Positions 51,362 to 59,930 of a DNA stretch of 64,000 nucleotides are shown piece after piece. Position 1 is the stretch's first letter. Each line of letters opens with the position of its first letter. A model generated the notes under the pieces. The model saw only the letters and a program-made list of their open reading frames with translations, searched no databases and was not told the DNA's origin. The position numbers and the translations under genes are program-made. The stretch is taken from contig NZ_CABQHJ010000002.1 of assembly GCF_902463975.1 (NCBI RefSeq), forward strand, positions 1 to 64,000, written 5' to 3'. Source of the DNA: Phascolarctobacterium_A sp902463975 (GTDB lineage Bacteria > Bacillota > Negativicutes > Acidaminococcales > Acidaminococcaceae).

Positions 51362-52243
51362 TTATTGGCCGTTGTTGCGAAACAATTTCCAATAAAATAA
51401 AAGTGTACGATAATTATGTTCGTGGTCTATACCAATGACAAAGAAGTTTAAGGTGATTTCACTCTGACCGGCTACGCATATACTAATCCTTTCGTTATTA
51501 TCATGGTTGATGCAAATAATTGGTTTATAAGCTTCAATTTTTTCGATTTGTTTCCAGGATATTGTTCGTGGTATTTTTAGCGGCTCAAGAAAGTGCCATC
51601 TGATTTTATAATTTTGCTGCAAGCCGTTTTTATCAATACTAAAAATAGGCGTATGCTTTTTTATGGACATTTTAGCAAAATACATATGACGGATATAACA
51701 GATTGTTAATCCAGCACCTATTAAAAAGTGAGGAACAGCAAAAAGTATGCCATAGTATAAAAAATAAATGGCAATAAACATGAATACCGCAGCAAATATC
51801 AGGTTGAAATAATCGCTTAAATTACAATTGTAGAAATAACTTTGACGAAAATCGCTCTGTAAAAAATATTTACTGTCATTATAATTATGCTTAAGGATAA
51901 ATGCATTGGCTGTTGCTTCTTCATTAGCGTTACGGCTTTTGGTAACAACTATAAAACTATCGCCTTGAGCAGCAGTGTTTATTATGCGTAAATCGTAGGC
52001 TGCTTGCATGAAAATTTGTCTGAAGCTGTTAAAGGTTTCGATGCTGTCAACATGGACAGGGTTTATAGCAAAGCAAATTTTTTCAGGTGTAATGCCACCT
52101 CTTTGCATTGAATTTACAAAATTTTGGATGTCTGTGGTATTGTTGGCAACAATAATGTCATGGGGAATGAAAAGTTTGTTGTCTTCGCCAAGTATAACGA
52201 TGATACTTTGAGTTTCTTCTATTTTTATACCGCCGTAGAGCAT
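51362..52243 (-). CDS. Hypothetical membrane protein
   Basis: A 293-residue protein I do not recognise. The first 135 residues are soluble. Two hydrophobic helices lie close together at about 145-190 (LIFAAVFMFIAIYFLYYGIL, then a second). The C-terminal 100 residues form probable strands with a pattern reminiscent of bacterial PH-like domains (IFSIDKNGLQQNYKIRW). AT content is higher than in neighbouring housekeeping genes. It is bounded by a 135-bp direct repeat unit shared with the next gene. Confidence 0.6.
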   Translation of the reverse strand: MLYGGIKIEETQSIIVILGEDNKLFIPHDIIVANNTTDIQNFVNSMQRGGITPEKICFAINPVHVDSIETFNSFRQIFMQAAYDLRIINTAAQGDSFIVVTKSRNANEEATANAFILKHNYNDSKYFLQSDFRQSYFYNCNLSDYFNLIFAAVFMFIAIYFLYYGILFAVPHFLIGAGLTICYIRHMYFAKMSIKKHTPIFSIDKNGLQQNYKIRWHFLEPLKIPRTISWKQIEKIEAYKPIICINHDNNERISICVAGQSEITLNFFVIGIDHEHNYRTLLFYWKLFRNNGQ

Positions 52244-52271
52244 GAGGGCACCTTCTTTGCTTTAGATGATA

Positions 52272-52408
52272 TAAGTATAGCATTTCTTTATAGTGAGATA
52301 AAGTTACCTATAAGATATACAGACAAGTTTTTTTCCATATAAAAATCTGCCCGGCTTAATATTTTAAGGCTCCCCGTCTGAACGGAACCGTTCAGGAAGA
52401 GAGCCTTT
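52272..52408. repeat. About 135-bp direct repeat with terminator, copy 1
   Basis: From AGTATAGCATTTCTTTA through CTGCCCGGCTTAA to the hairpin GGCTCCCCGTCTGAACGG / CCGTTCAG...GAGCC, this segment recurs at 53549-53684 with about 75-80% identity by eye. The hairpin terminates the secreted-protein gene (52412-53518). Confidence 0.8.
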
Positions 52409-52411
52409 AGC

Positions 52412-53518
52412 TTACGGATTAAACCTAATGGATTTGGCAGATTTTACTACTGCAGCCTTCTGCCGTTTGGCATCATCAAACGGATATTGATAGTCAAAGG
52501 AAATAAATTTGCCATCCCTAACGAAGATATAATCCATTTCCGTAGAACTGGACAAATCAAAGCTTACATTCAAGCAATTTTCACCGTCAATAGTGATAAA
52601 TTGAGCTTTGATATTGTCAAGCTTGTATTTAGGATTTTCTTTTTGCCTTGCTTCTACTTTCTTTTGTATGCGTGCTGCTTCTTTAGCAGCAAGTGTTTCT
52701 TTATCGTTATCGCTAAGGTTAGCAAAAGAATTAGGATAAAAGCTTAACTCTGCTTTATCAGTAATGTTTACAATCATGGGGCTGACGAAAAAATAACCAT
52801 TAGAATAGGCGAATGTGTGATGGGGATCATTTTTTATAGGCATTAGTATACAGTTAGCTGGCGTAGTAAAGGATGCAGGATAATCTTTTAGAGTTTTTGT
52901 GGTAAAAGGACGTCTGTAAATATCATCGCTTAGAGGAGTAATTTTAACGGATTGGATTATTTTAGGGAGAAATAATTTTTCGTCAATAGGATAGATAAAT
53001 CTATTTCCTACGTAGCTAAATTTATAAGTACCATTTGGTGTAATGATTATGTAATCATCAAAAATAGCTAGTTCTTTCTCAGGTAAGTAGTATGAAAAAC
53101 GCATTGCCGGGTATTTGGCAATGGAGAGCTGTTCTTTGAGCAGAATCTTATAGCCTTTCGCTTCCAGGTTAGCTAGCTTTTCGTAAAAAAACTTGGTGTT
53201 CAGCTTTTTTAAATCTTTAGCTTTAAGGATAAACGGGCGACAATCAACGAGAAAAACTCTTCCATCACCGCGAAAAGAGTATAGGATATTTTTGTTTTTA
53301 CTTTGATATTCTTTGTAATCTTTTTCAGGCACTGCAAAACTAAAGCCATATTCTTCGTTTTTATAATGCTGCATACTGATATTCGTCTTATCAGGGTTAA
53401 TGTGGTATAGGTCTAAAATTTGTATCTTTTCTTTCTCGGTAGCAGATTCTTCTGCTTGAGCGATGCCGTTTAGAGCAATACAGGCAAAAAGAGCTACGAC
53501 TAAAAATTTTTTGAGCAT
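52412..53518 (-). CDS. Hypothetical secreted protein
   Basis: A 368-residue exported protein of unknown family. Signal peptide MLKKFLVVALFACIALNGIA with cleavage near AQA. The mature domain contains NEEYGFSFAVPEKDYKEYQS and later repeats of short strands separated by Lys-rich turns, suggesting a beta-rich periplasmic or lipoprotein-like fold. No cysteine lipobox is visible. It lies between two copies of a 135-bp repeat. AT content is raised. An AGGAGG site precedes the ATG. Confidence 0.65.
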   Translation of the reverse strand: MLKKFLVVALFACIALNGIAQAEESATEKEKIQILDLYHINPDKTNISMQHYKNEEYGFSFAVPEKDYKEYQSKNKNILYSFRGDGRVFLVDCRPFILKAKDLKKLNTKFFYEKLANLEAKGYKILLKEQLSIAKYPAMRFSYYLPEKELAIFDDYIIITPNGTYKFSYVGNRFIYPIDEKLFLPKIIQSVKITPLSDDIYRRPFTTKTLKDYPASFTTPANCILMPIKNDPHHTFAYSNGYFFVSPMIVNITDKAELSFYPNSFANLSDNDKETLAAKEAARIQKKVEARQKENPKYKLDNIKAQFITIDGENCLNVSFDLSSSTEMDYIFVRDGKFISFDYQYPFDDAKRQKAAVVKSAKSIRFNP

Positions 53519-53548
53519 GGTTAAGACCTCCTTGGATATTCCTGACTA

Positions 53549-53684
53549 AAGTATAGCATTTCTTTATCGTGATATAAAGCTAGCCATAGAATATACGGAC
53601 AATTTTTTGCGCAAAGTAAGTTGCCCGGCTTAAATTTTTAAGGCTCCCCGTCTGAACGGAAACGTTCAGGAGGGGAGCCTTTTT
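53549..53684. repeat. About 135-bp direct repeat with terminator, copy 2
   Basis: A second copy of the repeat at 52272-52408, ending in AGGCTCCCCGTCTGAACGG / CGTTCAGGAGGGGAGCCT and T5. No minus-strand gene now precedes it, so it appears to be left over from a duplicated and lost gene. Confidence 0.8.
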
Positions 53685-53751
53685 GAGTGCTATTTTTTTG
53701 TTAGTGCAATGCAAATGAGAATAGCATATAATATTGTAATAGAAGTTTTTC

Positions 53752-53780
53752 TTGAGCTTTAACATGCTTTTCTATATAAT
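53752..53780 (+). promoter_or_regulatory. Promoter of the AT-rich three-gene island
   Basis: TTGAGC (53752-53757), 17-bp spacer, TATAAT (53775-53780), about 70 bp before the first start codon. Confidence 0.65.
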
Positions 53781-53851
53781 AGCTATAATGAGAAAAAAAT
53801 ATGAGAATGGATTGATAAAGATAGATATTGAATTTGAGGAGGTTTGGCGTG

Positions 53852-54076
53852 ATGTGTTATCTTGTTGCTAAAGATACAGCAAAACATGGTTGTTATGCGT
53901 TGAAAACTATGCATGGCAAGAATTTGGTAGAATTAAAAAGATTTTTAAATGAACGTGTTGCTGCCAAAGGTATTCAGTTAGTGACAATTAGCAGACCTAC
54001 AGCTTTTGGCGAGTATGCACCTTATCATTTTGCACAAAATGAGGAAGAATTTGTTACTCTTGTCAAAGCGATGTAA
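53852..54076 (+). CDS. Small conserved protein (DUF6718-like)
   Basis: A 74-residue protein, MCYLVAKDTAKHGCYALKTM at the start and TISRPTAFGEYAPYHF in the middle. I associate this pattern with the small DUF6718 family found in Firmicutes, from memory and without a search. Function unknown. GAGGAGG at 53836-53842 supports the ATG at 53852 over a TTG at 53828. It is the first gene of a short AT-rich island with two further genes. Confidence 0.55.
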   Translation: MCYLVAKDTAKHGCYALKTMHGKNLVELKRFLNERVAAKGIQLVTISRPTAFGEYAPYHFAQNEEEFVTLVKAM

Positions 54077-54128
54077 TCATAATTATTTTAAGAATGATGT
54101 ATGTATATATTGATAGGTGTGATGAATA

Positions 54129-54650
54129 ATGGATATTATTGAACTAAAAAGAGAATATGAAGCAAGAATAGCTGACTTAAATAATAGAATTAGTGACCTT
54201 GAGTCATTACTTGAGAGATATAATCATGAGAATAAAACTCTTAGAGAAGATAGAGATAGATATCGTGAAAAAGTAAGAAGAGGACGTGAAATATTAACTG
54301 GTATCCAAAAGTTAGGTGATATATATTTACATGATGAATTAATATTACCTAAAATAGAATTTGAACGTAAAATTAATAATACAACAATAAAATCTAATTT
54401 ATTAAATGATGTATTACCTAAACAAGAAGCGACACTAAGCTTTTATTTGGAGGATTTAGATTTTAGAGTAGGAGTTGCAAACCGTTTGAAGCGAGCAGGA
54501 GTGAATACTGTGCGAGAATTACTAGAAAAATTTAAAAATAAAAATGAATTATGCAGTAATCGTTATTTGGGAAGTAGATGTGGTGATGAAATTATAAAGG
54601 TTCTAGCTGAAAAAGGTGTTGATGTTACACAATATATGGATGGTGAGTAA
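54129..54650 (+). CDS. Coiled-coil protein with RNA-polymerase-alpha-CTD-like domain
   Basis: A 173-residue protein. Residues about 3-58 are a charged coiled coil (ELKREYEARIADLNNRISDL). Residues about 105-165 resemble the alpha-CTD helix-hairpin-helix fold (LDFRVGVANRLKRAGVNTVR, then ELL...), which in RNA polymerase binds DNA and activators. It is strongly AT-rich compared with housekeeping genes here. Its stop overlaps the AAA ATPase start, suggesting coupling. It may be a DNA-binding adaptor; that is inference. Confidence 0.6.
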   Translation: MDIIELKREYEARIADLNNRISDLESLLERYNHENKTLREDRDRYREKVRRGREILTGIQKLGDIYLHDELILPKIEFERKINNTTIKSNLLNDVLPKQEATLSFYLEDLDFRVGVANRLKRAGVNTVRELLEKFKNKNELCSNRYLGSRCGDEIIKVLAEKGVDVTQYMDGE

Positions 54651-55887
54651 CGTGAATTATCAAATTGAAGATGTTTTTAGTCCGCGTTCGTTTCCTCAAA
54701 ATACATATATTTCCCGTAAGCTTGATGATGAAGAAACTGTTGATGACAGATTAAGACGTGCTTTGGCGATGAAGGGAAACCTGATTTTTGTTTCCGGTGC
54801 ATCTAAATCCGGCAAAACAGTGCTTTGTCATAAGGCCATAGCTGCTGAAAGCTACATTGCACTCAGTGGTAACCAAATAAGCACTAAAGCAGATTTTTGG
54901 AACCATATTGCAGAACAGCTGCCGCTGTCAGACGCAGTTGTAATGACAACCAGCGGGCAGGATACTGCTGCTAAAACAGGGCAGGCGCAATTTGCTGTTA
55001 ATTTTGGTGTAGCTAATATGGGAGTAAGCATCAATAAAACTAATGGTGCTGCCTTTAATCAGCAGCTGGCAATGACCAACAACAGAACAGAGCGCCAGAT
55101 AATCCAGTATCTGATTGATAATGATAAGGTGTTGGTAATCGACGATTTTCATTATGTAGCTCGAGAGATGCAGATGTATATTGCACGTACCTTGAAAACA
55201 GAGCTGTTTAACGGTTTGAAGGCGGTAATCATTTCCTTACCGCATCGAAGTGATGAAGCAATTATCTGCAATCCTGATTTAATTGGCAGAACTACCTCGA
55301 TTGAAATTTTGCCGTGGACTGCAGCCGAGCTAAAGGCTATTGCTGTCAAGGGCTTTAAGCTGTTGGACATGCCGATAGACGAGGCCGAAGAAAATCTTTT
55401 GGCGCAGGAAAGCATTACTTCGCCACAGCTGATGCAGGAGAATTGCTTTCAGCTGGCTTTTGCAGTAATGCAGAAAAAGCAGCCTATCAGCCTGGAGCTG
55501 GTGCATTTTGCCTTTAAGCAGACAGCGCGAAATTACGCACATTATGAGCGCCTGGTTAAAGCAATTGTGCAGGGACCTGTACAGGGAATTGGCAGACGTA
55601 AGCTTTATGCGCTTACACAGGGCAGTGTGGATATTTATCATTTACTGCTATTGGCGTTTAAGGCGGATCCGCCTGTTACCGAGCTGAGTATGGTTACCTT
55701 GAAGGAGAGAATCAAAGGCTTATTGCTTAGCAAAGAGCTGCTTTCCAGTACGATTATTTCTGCAACCATCAACAAAATTATTAAAATTGTTGAAGCGACA
55801 ATGCCTGACCTGGATGCGCTGGAATATAAAGCGCAGTGTCTGTATATTTTAGATCCGTTTTTGTTGTTTTATTTGAGGTGGAAGTAG
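54640..55887 (+). CDS. AAA/STAND-type ATPase
   Basis: A 415-residue P-loop ATPase. Walker A is GASKSGKT (residues 53-60) and Walker B VLVIDDFHY (about 164-172). The C-terminal third is helical and ends ILDPFLLFYLRWK, echoing the DPFxxFWxRF terminus of archaeal-type STAND ATPases. The start is uncertain: ATG at 54640 or GTG at 54652, both overlapping or touching the previous gene. No effector domain (nuclease, TIR, protease) is visible, so any defence role would need partner genes. Base composition rises back toward normal along the gene. Confidence 0.7.
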   Translation: MVSNVNYQIEDVFSPRSFPQNTYISRKLDDEETVDDRLRRALAMKGNLIFVSGASKSGKTVLCHKAIAAESYIALSGNQISTKADFWNHIAEQLPLSDAVVMTTSGQDTAAKTGQAQFAVNFGVANMGVSINKTNGAAFNQQLAMTNNRTERQIIQYLIDNDKVLVIDDFHYVAREMQMYIARTLKTELFNGLKAVIISLPHRSDEAIICNPDLIGRTTSIEILPWTAAELKAIAVKGFKLLDMPIDEAEENLLAQESITSPQLMQENCFQLAFAVMQKKQPISLELVHFAFKQTARNYAHYERLVKAIVQGPVQGIGRRKLYALTQGSVDIYHLLLLAFKADPPVTELSMVTLKERIKGLLLSKELLSSTIISATINKIIKIVEATMPDLDALEYKAQCLYILDPFLLFYLRWK

Positions 55888-55940
55888 CTTGCGTAAACGC
55901 TGTATAATATTCTTGTAAAGCAAATGAGGAGGTTTTTGTT

Positions 55941-56453
55941 ATGACTATGAAAAAAATCAACGCCTTTGAGCAGGGCGAAGCAATTTTAAAGACTCTGTCC
56001 AAGGGTGCTTTTCTGACTACTGCTGCCGAAGGTAAGCAAAACACCATGACCATCGGCTGGGGCAGCCTGGGCTTTAAGTGGGGCCTTCCGACCTTCACTG
56101 TTATGGTGCGCCAAAGCCGTTATACCAAGGAGCTGATTGACGCTAATCCGGAATTTACCGTCAGCTTCCCGGTAAAAGAGGGCTTTGCCAAGGCTCTTGG
56201 TCTGTGTGGCAGCAAGTCCGGCCGTGATCTGGACAAGTTTGCAGCTGCAGGCTTAACCACGGAAGCAGGCGAGACCGTCAGCGTTCCTGTTATCAAGGGC
56301 TGCGGCCTGCATCTGGAATGCAAAATTGTAGAACACTACACCATGGCGGAGGATAAATTCGACAAGGAGCTGTGCGACAAATGGTATGCCAACAAGGATT
56401 GGCACACCTGCTACACCGGTGTCATTACTGCTGCTTATGTAGAAGAAGCATAA
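55941..56453 (+). CDS. Flavin reductase-like domain protein
   Basis: A 170-residue FMN-binding split-barrel protein. MTIGWGSLGFKWGLPTFTVM and FTVSFPVKEGFAKALGLCGS match the flavin reductase-like family common in anaerobes. Such proteins bind FMN and may act as reductases or oxygen-response flavoproteins. Monocistronic with AGGAGG before the ATG. The partner TetR gene is convergent. Confidence 0.87.
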   Translation: MTMKKINAFEQGEAILKTLSKGAFLTTAAEGKQNTMTIGWGSLGFKWGLPTFTVMVRQSRYTKELIDANPEFTVSFPVKEGFAKALGLCGSKSGRDLDKFAAAGLTTEAGETVSVPVIKGCGLHLECKIVEHYTMAEDKFDKELCDKWYANKDWHTCYTGVITAAYVEEA

Positions 56454-56478
56454 AAATCGTAGACCTCTAAGAAATGCA

Positions 56479-56512
56479 AAAACAGCTGCCGCTTAGCGGC
56501 AGCTGTTTTAGT
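56479..56512. terminator. Bidirectional rho-independent terminator
   Basis: AAAACAGCTGCCGC and GCGGCAGCTGTTTT form a perfect hairpin between the convergent flavin reductase and TetR genes. Confidence 0.93.
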
Positions 56513-56519
56513 ATGCGCG

Positions 56520-57191
56520 TCAACGTGCGTTGCCGCGCAAAAAGTGGTCGGTAATTATTCTTGCTGCTTCCTCGTCCGTCATGTCAGCAGCAATTTCATC
56601 GCTTTGGTTAAAGATGCTCATGGCTACACCGAAGAAAACAAATTTAGTGGTAATCTCCGGCACGGTATCCTCCTTCAGCAGGTTGTCCTGCATTGCCTTA
56701 GTAATCAGCTGAGCTAAAATATCATATTCATCATGCAGAATTTTGTGATAGCGCAGGATGCGTTCAATCGTTTCCTCACTCAATTTTACAGAATTATAGC
56801 GGGGAACAACCTTAAAGCCGTCGCCGTCAGGCTTAACTTTGCAGCCGTTAGTGCCGCCGAGCATTTCAAAGCAGATAATCTGCCATAGGGTGCTGTTAGC
56901 AACATAAAAATGCACCATTACTTCAAAATACTTTTTGAGCTTGTCCTCAAAGCTGTCTGCACTATCGACAGCCTGCTGCGACTTTTCCAAAAAGGGCGCG
57001 TTTTTATCGGCAACCAGCTTGTAAAAAAGATGCTCCTTGTTGCCAAAATATTTATAAACAGTACCTTTGCCTACATCAGCCAGAGCGATTATTTCATCAA
57101 GCGTAGCCTTTTCATAGCCATGCTGCGAAAAAACCTCCTCCGCTGCCTGCAAAATTCTTATATCCTTAGGTAATGACGCGTCTATAGCCAC
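56520..57191 (-). CDS. TetR/AcrR-family transcriptional regulator
   Basis: A 223-residue repressor. The HTH region (residues about 8-55) reads ILQAAEEVFSQHGYEKATLD, then EIIALADVGKGTVYKYFGNK, a canonical TetR signature. The C-terminal ligand domain is variable. No efflux pump is adjacent, so its target is unknown; autoregulation is usual. A GGAGG site (minus strand GGAGGTTTC) precedes the ATG. Confidence 0.9.
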   Translation of the reverse strand: MAIDASLPKDIRILQAAEEVFSQHGYEKATLDEIIALADVGKGTVYKYFGNKEHLFYKLVADKNAPFLEKSQQAVDSADSFEDKLKKYFEVMVHFYVANSTLWQIICFEMLGGTNGCKVKPDGDGFKVVPRYNSVKLSEETIERILRYHKILHDEYDILAQLITKAMQDNLLKEDTVPEITTKFVFFGVAMSIFNQSDEIAADMTDEEAARIITDHFLRGNAR

Positions 57192-57324
57192 CGTGAAACC
57201 TCCAACTATCCTAAATAGGAAAATTTTTCGTACATTTATTACATTAATTATACCTGTTTATGCGGATAATTGCTAGTGATGTTTACGTGTTTTAATAAGC
57301 TGAATTTAGCTTTTGACGATAAAA

Positions 57325-57487
57325 TAAAAAACCCGCTCGCCGCGGGCGTTTTTATTTCGCGTAACTGCTGTCCGGCCCCTCAGCCGTCAGTGCTTTGTGC
57401 TTTTAGCATTTCCAAAAGTCCCCTCAATTGGCCGCTTCCACGAACCACCTTCTCTGTTTTTACGGTGGCGATACGTTACGCGATTAA
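57325..57487 (-). ncRNA. Candidate structured small RNA of about 160 nt
   Basis: On the minus strand a TATAAT (57493-57498) is followed by a region closed by CGCGTAAC (57475-57482 minus) and GTTACGCG (57358-57365 minus). An internal CCACC/GGTGG hairpin and CGGCC/GGCCG helix follow, then a terminator (CCCGC/GCGGG with T-run, 57325-57346). No reading frame is convincing. Size and long closing stem recall 6S RNA, but I cannot confirm that. Riboswitch consensuses I know (ZTP, TPP, SAM, cobalamin) do not fit. Confidence 0.5.
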
Positions 57488-57547
57488 GCACTATTATATT
57501 TACGGATTCTCTTACACTAATATATAGTATCTACAGTGCTATGAGAA

Positions 57548-57606
57548 ACAAAAAAACAACAACGGAAATAGACAGCTTGCGCTGTTCCAACTCCGTTGTT
57601 GTTTAT
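57548..57606 (-). ncRNA. Candidate hairpin-only small RNA with own promoter
   Basis: A strong hairpin AACAACAACGGA (57555-57566) / TCCGTTGTTGTT (57592-57603) with a T-run on the minus strand begins at the predicted start of a minus-strand promoter (57613-57641). The transcript would be about 60 nt, almost all terminator. An inner GACAGC/GCTGTT pair lengthens the stem. Confidence 0.4.
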
Positions 57607-57612
57607 GGTGAA

Positions 57613-57641
57613 ATTATACAACCAATGTCCATGGTTGTAAA
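57613..57641 (-). promoter_or_regulatory. Minus-strand promoter with palindrome in the spacer
   Basis: TTTACA (57636-57641), 17-bp spacer and TATAAT (57613-57618). The spacer is largely an inverted repeat, ACAACCA and TGGTTGT (57618-57638), a natural place for a repressor. Confidence 0.6.
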
Positions 57642-57724
57642 CAATTTTTTTGTAAAGAGCGTTAAATTTTTCCTGAGCCTGTTGCTACTGCAACAAAAGT
57701 TACAGTTTTAAAGCATTTTCAGAA

Positions 57725-58600
57725 TTAAAAGTCAAACTTTTGACCTGTCAGCAGTTCATATGCTTCGATGTATTTGCCGATGGTTTTGTCGATAACATCC
57801 TGCGGCAGCTCGTAGCCTGCATCCGGGTTAGCGCTCAGCCAATCGCGGACAAATTGCTTGTCATAGGAGGGCTGGCCTTGGCCAACCTTGTAGCCTTCCA
57901 ACGGCCAGAAGCGGGAGCAGTCCGGGGTAATCATTTCGTCACCAAGTACAACCTCGCCGTTTTCGTCAAGACCAAATTCAAATTTGGTATCGGCAATGAT
58001 GATGCCACGCTCCAGAGCATAGGCAGCACATTTTTTGTAGATAGCGATAGTGTAGTCACGCAGCTTCAGAGCATATTCTTTGCCGCGGCCCGGATACAGT
58101 TTTTCCAGGATTTCGATGCTTTGCTCTACGCTGATGTTTTCGTCATGGTCACCGATTTCAGCCTTGGTGCTGGGGGTGAAGATAGGCTCAGCCAGCTTTT
58201 GGGATTCCTGCAGGCCTTCGGGCAGCTTAATGCCGCAGATTTCGCCGGTTTTCTTGTAGCTTTCCCAGCCGCTGCCGGTGATGTAGCCGCGAACGATGCA
58301 TTCGATAGGCAGCATGTTCAGCTTTTTGCATTTCATGCTGTTGCCGGTGAATTCGGGTTTCTGGAAGAATTCGGGCATATCTTTGGTATCAACGGAAATC
58401 ATATGGTTAGGAACAATGTCTTTGGTCAGATCGAACCAGAATTTGGAAATCTGAGTCAGCACAGTGCCTTTTTTCACAATCATGTTTTTCAGAATATGGT
58501 CAAATGCGGAAATACGGTCAGTGGCAACCATAATAATGCTGTCACCAACATCATACATCTCACGAACCTTGCCGGATTTAAACGGTTTGTACTCTTGCAT
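57725..58600 (-). CDS. purC: SAICAR synthase (PurC)
   Basis: A 291-residue ATP-grasp-like ligase that joins CAIR and aspartate in purine synthesis. Motifs are FKSGKVREMYDVGDSIIMVA, PIECIVRGYITGSGWESYKK and IADTKFEFGLDENGEV. The length is of the longer (yeast-like) form. It is monocistronic, not in a pur operon. GGAGG precedes the ATG and a TATGAT -10 is at 58693-58698 (minus). No purine riboswitch is seen in the 90-nt leader. Confidence 0.96.
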   Translation of the reverse strand: MQEYKPFKSGKVREMYDVGDSIIMVATDRISAFDHILKNMIVKKGTVLTQISKFWFDLTKDIVPNHMISVDTKDMPEFFQKPEFTGNSMKCKKLNMLPIECIVRGYITGSGWESYKKTGEICGIKLPEGLQESQKLAEPIFTPSTKAEIGDHDENISVEQSIEILEKLYPGRGKEYALKLRDYTIAIYKKCAAYALERGIIIADTKFEFGLDENGEVVLGDEMITPDCSRFWPLEGYKVGQGQPSYDKQFVRDWLSANPDAGYELPQDVIDKTIGKYIEAYELLTGQKFDF

Positions 58601-58754
58601 TTTAATGCCTCCTAAAAATTTCTCAACAAGTAAATGCAGGCTCGGTGCCGGAATTTCTTGTCAGTGTTAACTTTGTTATATTTTATGGTAATATCATAGC
58701 ACAGTCCAACGAAAAAGTCGAACGTTTTTCGTGTTTTAACAAATATTTTTCGGA

Positions 58755-59591
58755 TTATTTTACATCCTGCGGCAAAAGGCCGTCCAAGCGCAGCATATCG
58801 GCAGTGACCAAAGGCTGTCCCAAACGTCTCCCCGGCACAAATGTACCATGGCAGTCGCTGCCGCCGCTGATAAGCAGACCGTGCTTTTTGCAATGCTGCA
58901 GCAGGCGTTGCGTTCCTTCTTCCGAATGGTTGGAGTGGTAGCATTCAAAGCCGTCGAATTTCTCCGTCCGCAGGATGTCGAGCACGCGCTCCAGTCCGGG
59001 GCCGTGAAAGCCGCTGGCGGCATGCGCGCACAGTGCTGCGCCGCCGGCAGCGTGAATTGCTGTGATTACCTCGCTGATGGCAGGAAACTCTGGAAAGCCC
59101 AGGTCATGCTCCGGCGTAAAGATGCGCTGAAAGAAATCGCCCACGCCGGTGCACAGTCCCTTGTCAATCAAATAGGCGAGGGCACGCCAGCCGCCGCGGC
59201 GTCTGTCATAGGTATAACGAGCGAACTCCGCTTCATCGACAGGCCAGCCGTCGCGCGCCAGCATATGAATGCTGTCCACATCCTTTTGCTCCAACAGTGC
59301 TTCGTTATGCTGCATTAATTCCAGCAGCTGTTTATTATGGATATCAATGCCGTAGCCAAGGATATGAAAAGACAAATCCTCCTTTGTGGAGCAGATTTCC
59401 GCTGCTGGCAGCAGTGTGATACCGGCGACTGCCGCCAACGTCATCGCTTCTGCGACGTTGGCTACGCTGTCGTGGTCCGTTACAGCAATCAGCCCCAGCT
59501 GTTGCTTTTGCGCTTCGGCTATCAGCTCCGCCGGTGTCCAGGTGCCGTCTGAGGCCGTTGTATGTATATGTAAATCAGCTCTTACCGACAT
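58755..59591 (-). CDS. PHP-domain phosphoesterase
   Basis: A 278-residue metal-dependent hydrolase. The PHP motifs are DLHIHTTASDGTWTP, TDHDSV, a later HAASGFHGPG and the C-terminal GSDCHG. It resembles the YciV/RNase AM group, which removes 5'-terminal nucleotides or hydrolyses 3',5'-nucleotide bisphosphates. The precise substrate is not visible. It runs toward purC with its own start behind AAGGGAG. Confidence 0.86.
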   Translation of the reverse strand: MSVRADLHIHTTASDGTWTPAELIAEAQKQQLGLIAVTDHDSVANVAEAMTLAAVAGITLLPAAEICSTKEDLSFHILGYGIDIHNKQLLELMQHNEALLEQKDVDSIHMLARDGWPVDEAEFARYTYDRRRGGWRALAYLIDKGLCTGVGDFFQRIFTPEHDLGFPEFPAISEVITAIHAAGGAALCAHAASGFHGPGLERVLDILRTEKFDGFECYHSNHSEEGTQRLLQHCKKHGLLISGGSDCHGTFVPGRRLGQPLVTADMLRLDGLLPQDVK

Positions 59592-59930
59592 ATAAGCAGC
59601 TCCCTTCTATAGTATTACTGCTTTTTTGTGCAGTAATGATGTATTTTGTATACTTATAGAATAGTTTATCTTGCACAGCATGTCAACTGCTGGTAAATAT
59701 ATTCTCTCATTGCACAATAGTCCGTTATATTTAGGAGCGATTTGCGAGGTTTTGTAACAAGCTTAACACTTACTTATGTTTTAAGTGTAATAGTCCCTTT
59801 TATGAGTACGGATAAATTCCGTGTCTACTCTACAAATACATTACTCATTACAGGCTTGACATTGTTTAACTTATGATATATACTATGAACATCGTTATAT
59901 ACGGGAGTATAAATTTAGGGGGAGTTCATT
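59592..59930 (+). promoter_or_regulatory. sstT promoter region
   Basis: TTGACA (59856-59861), 17-bp spacer and TATACT (59879-59884) lie 46 bp before the sstT start. An inverted repeat AACACTTA (59765-59772) / TAAGTGT (59782-59788) lies about 70 bp further up. Nothing else in the spacer is recognisable. Confidence 0.65.
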
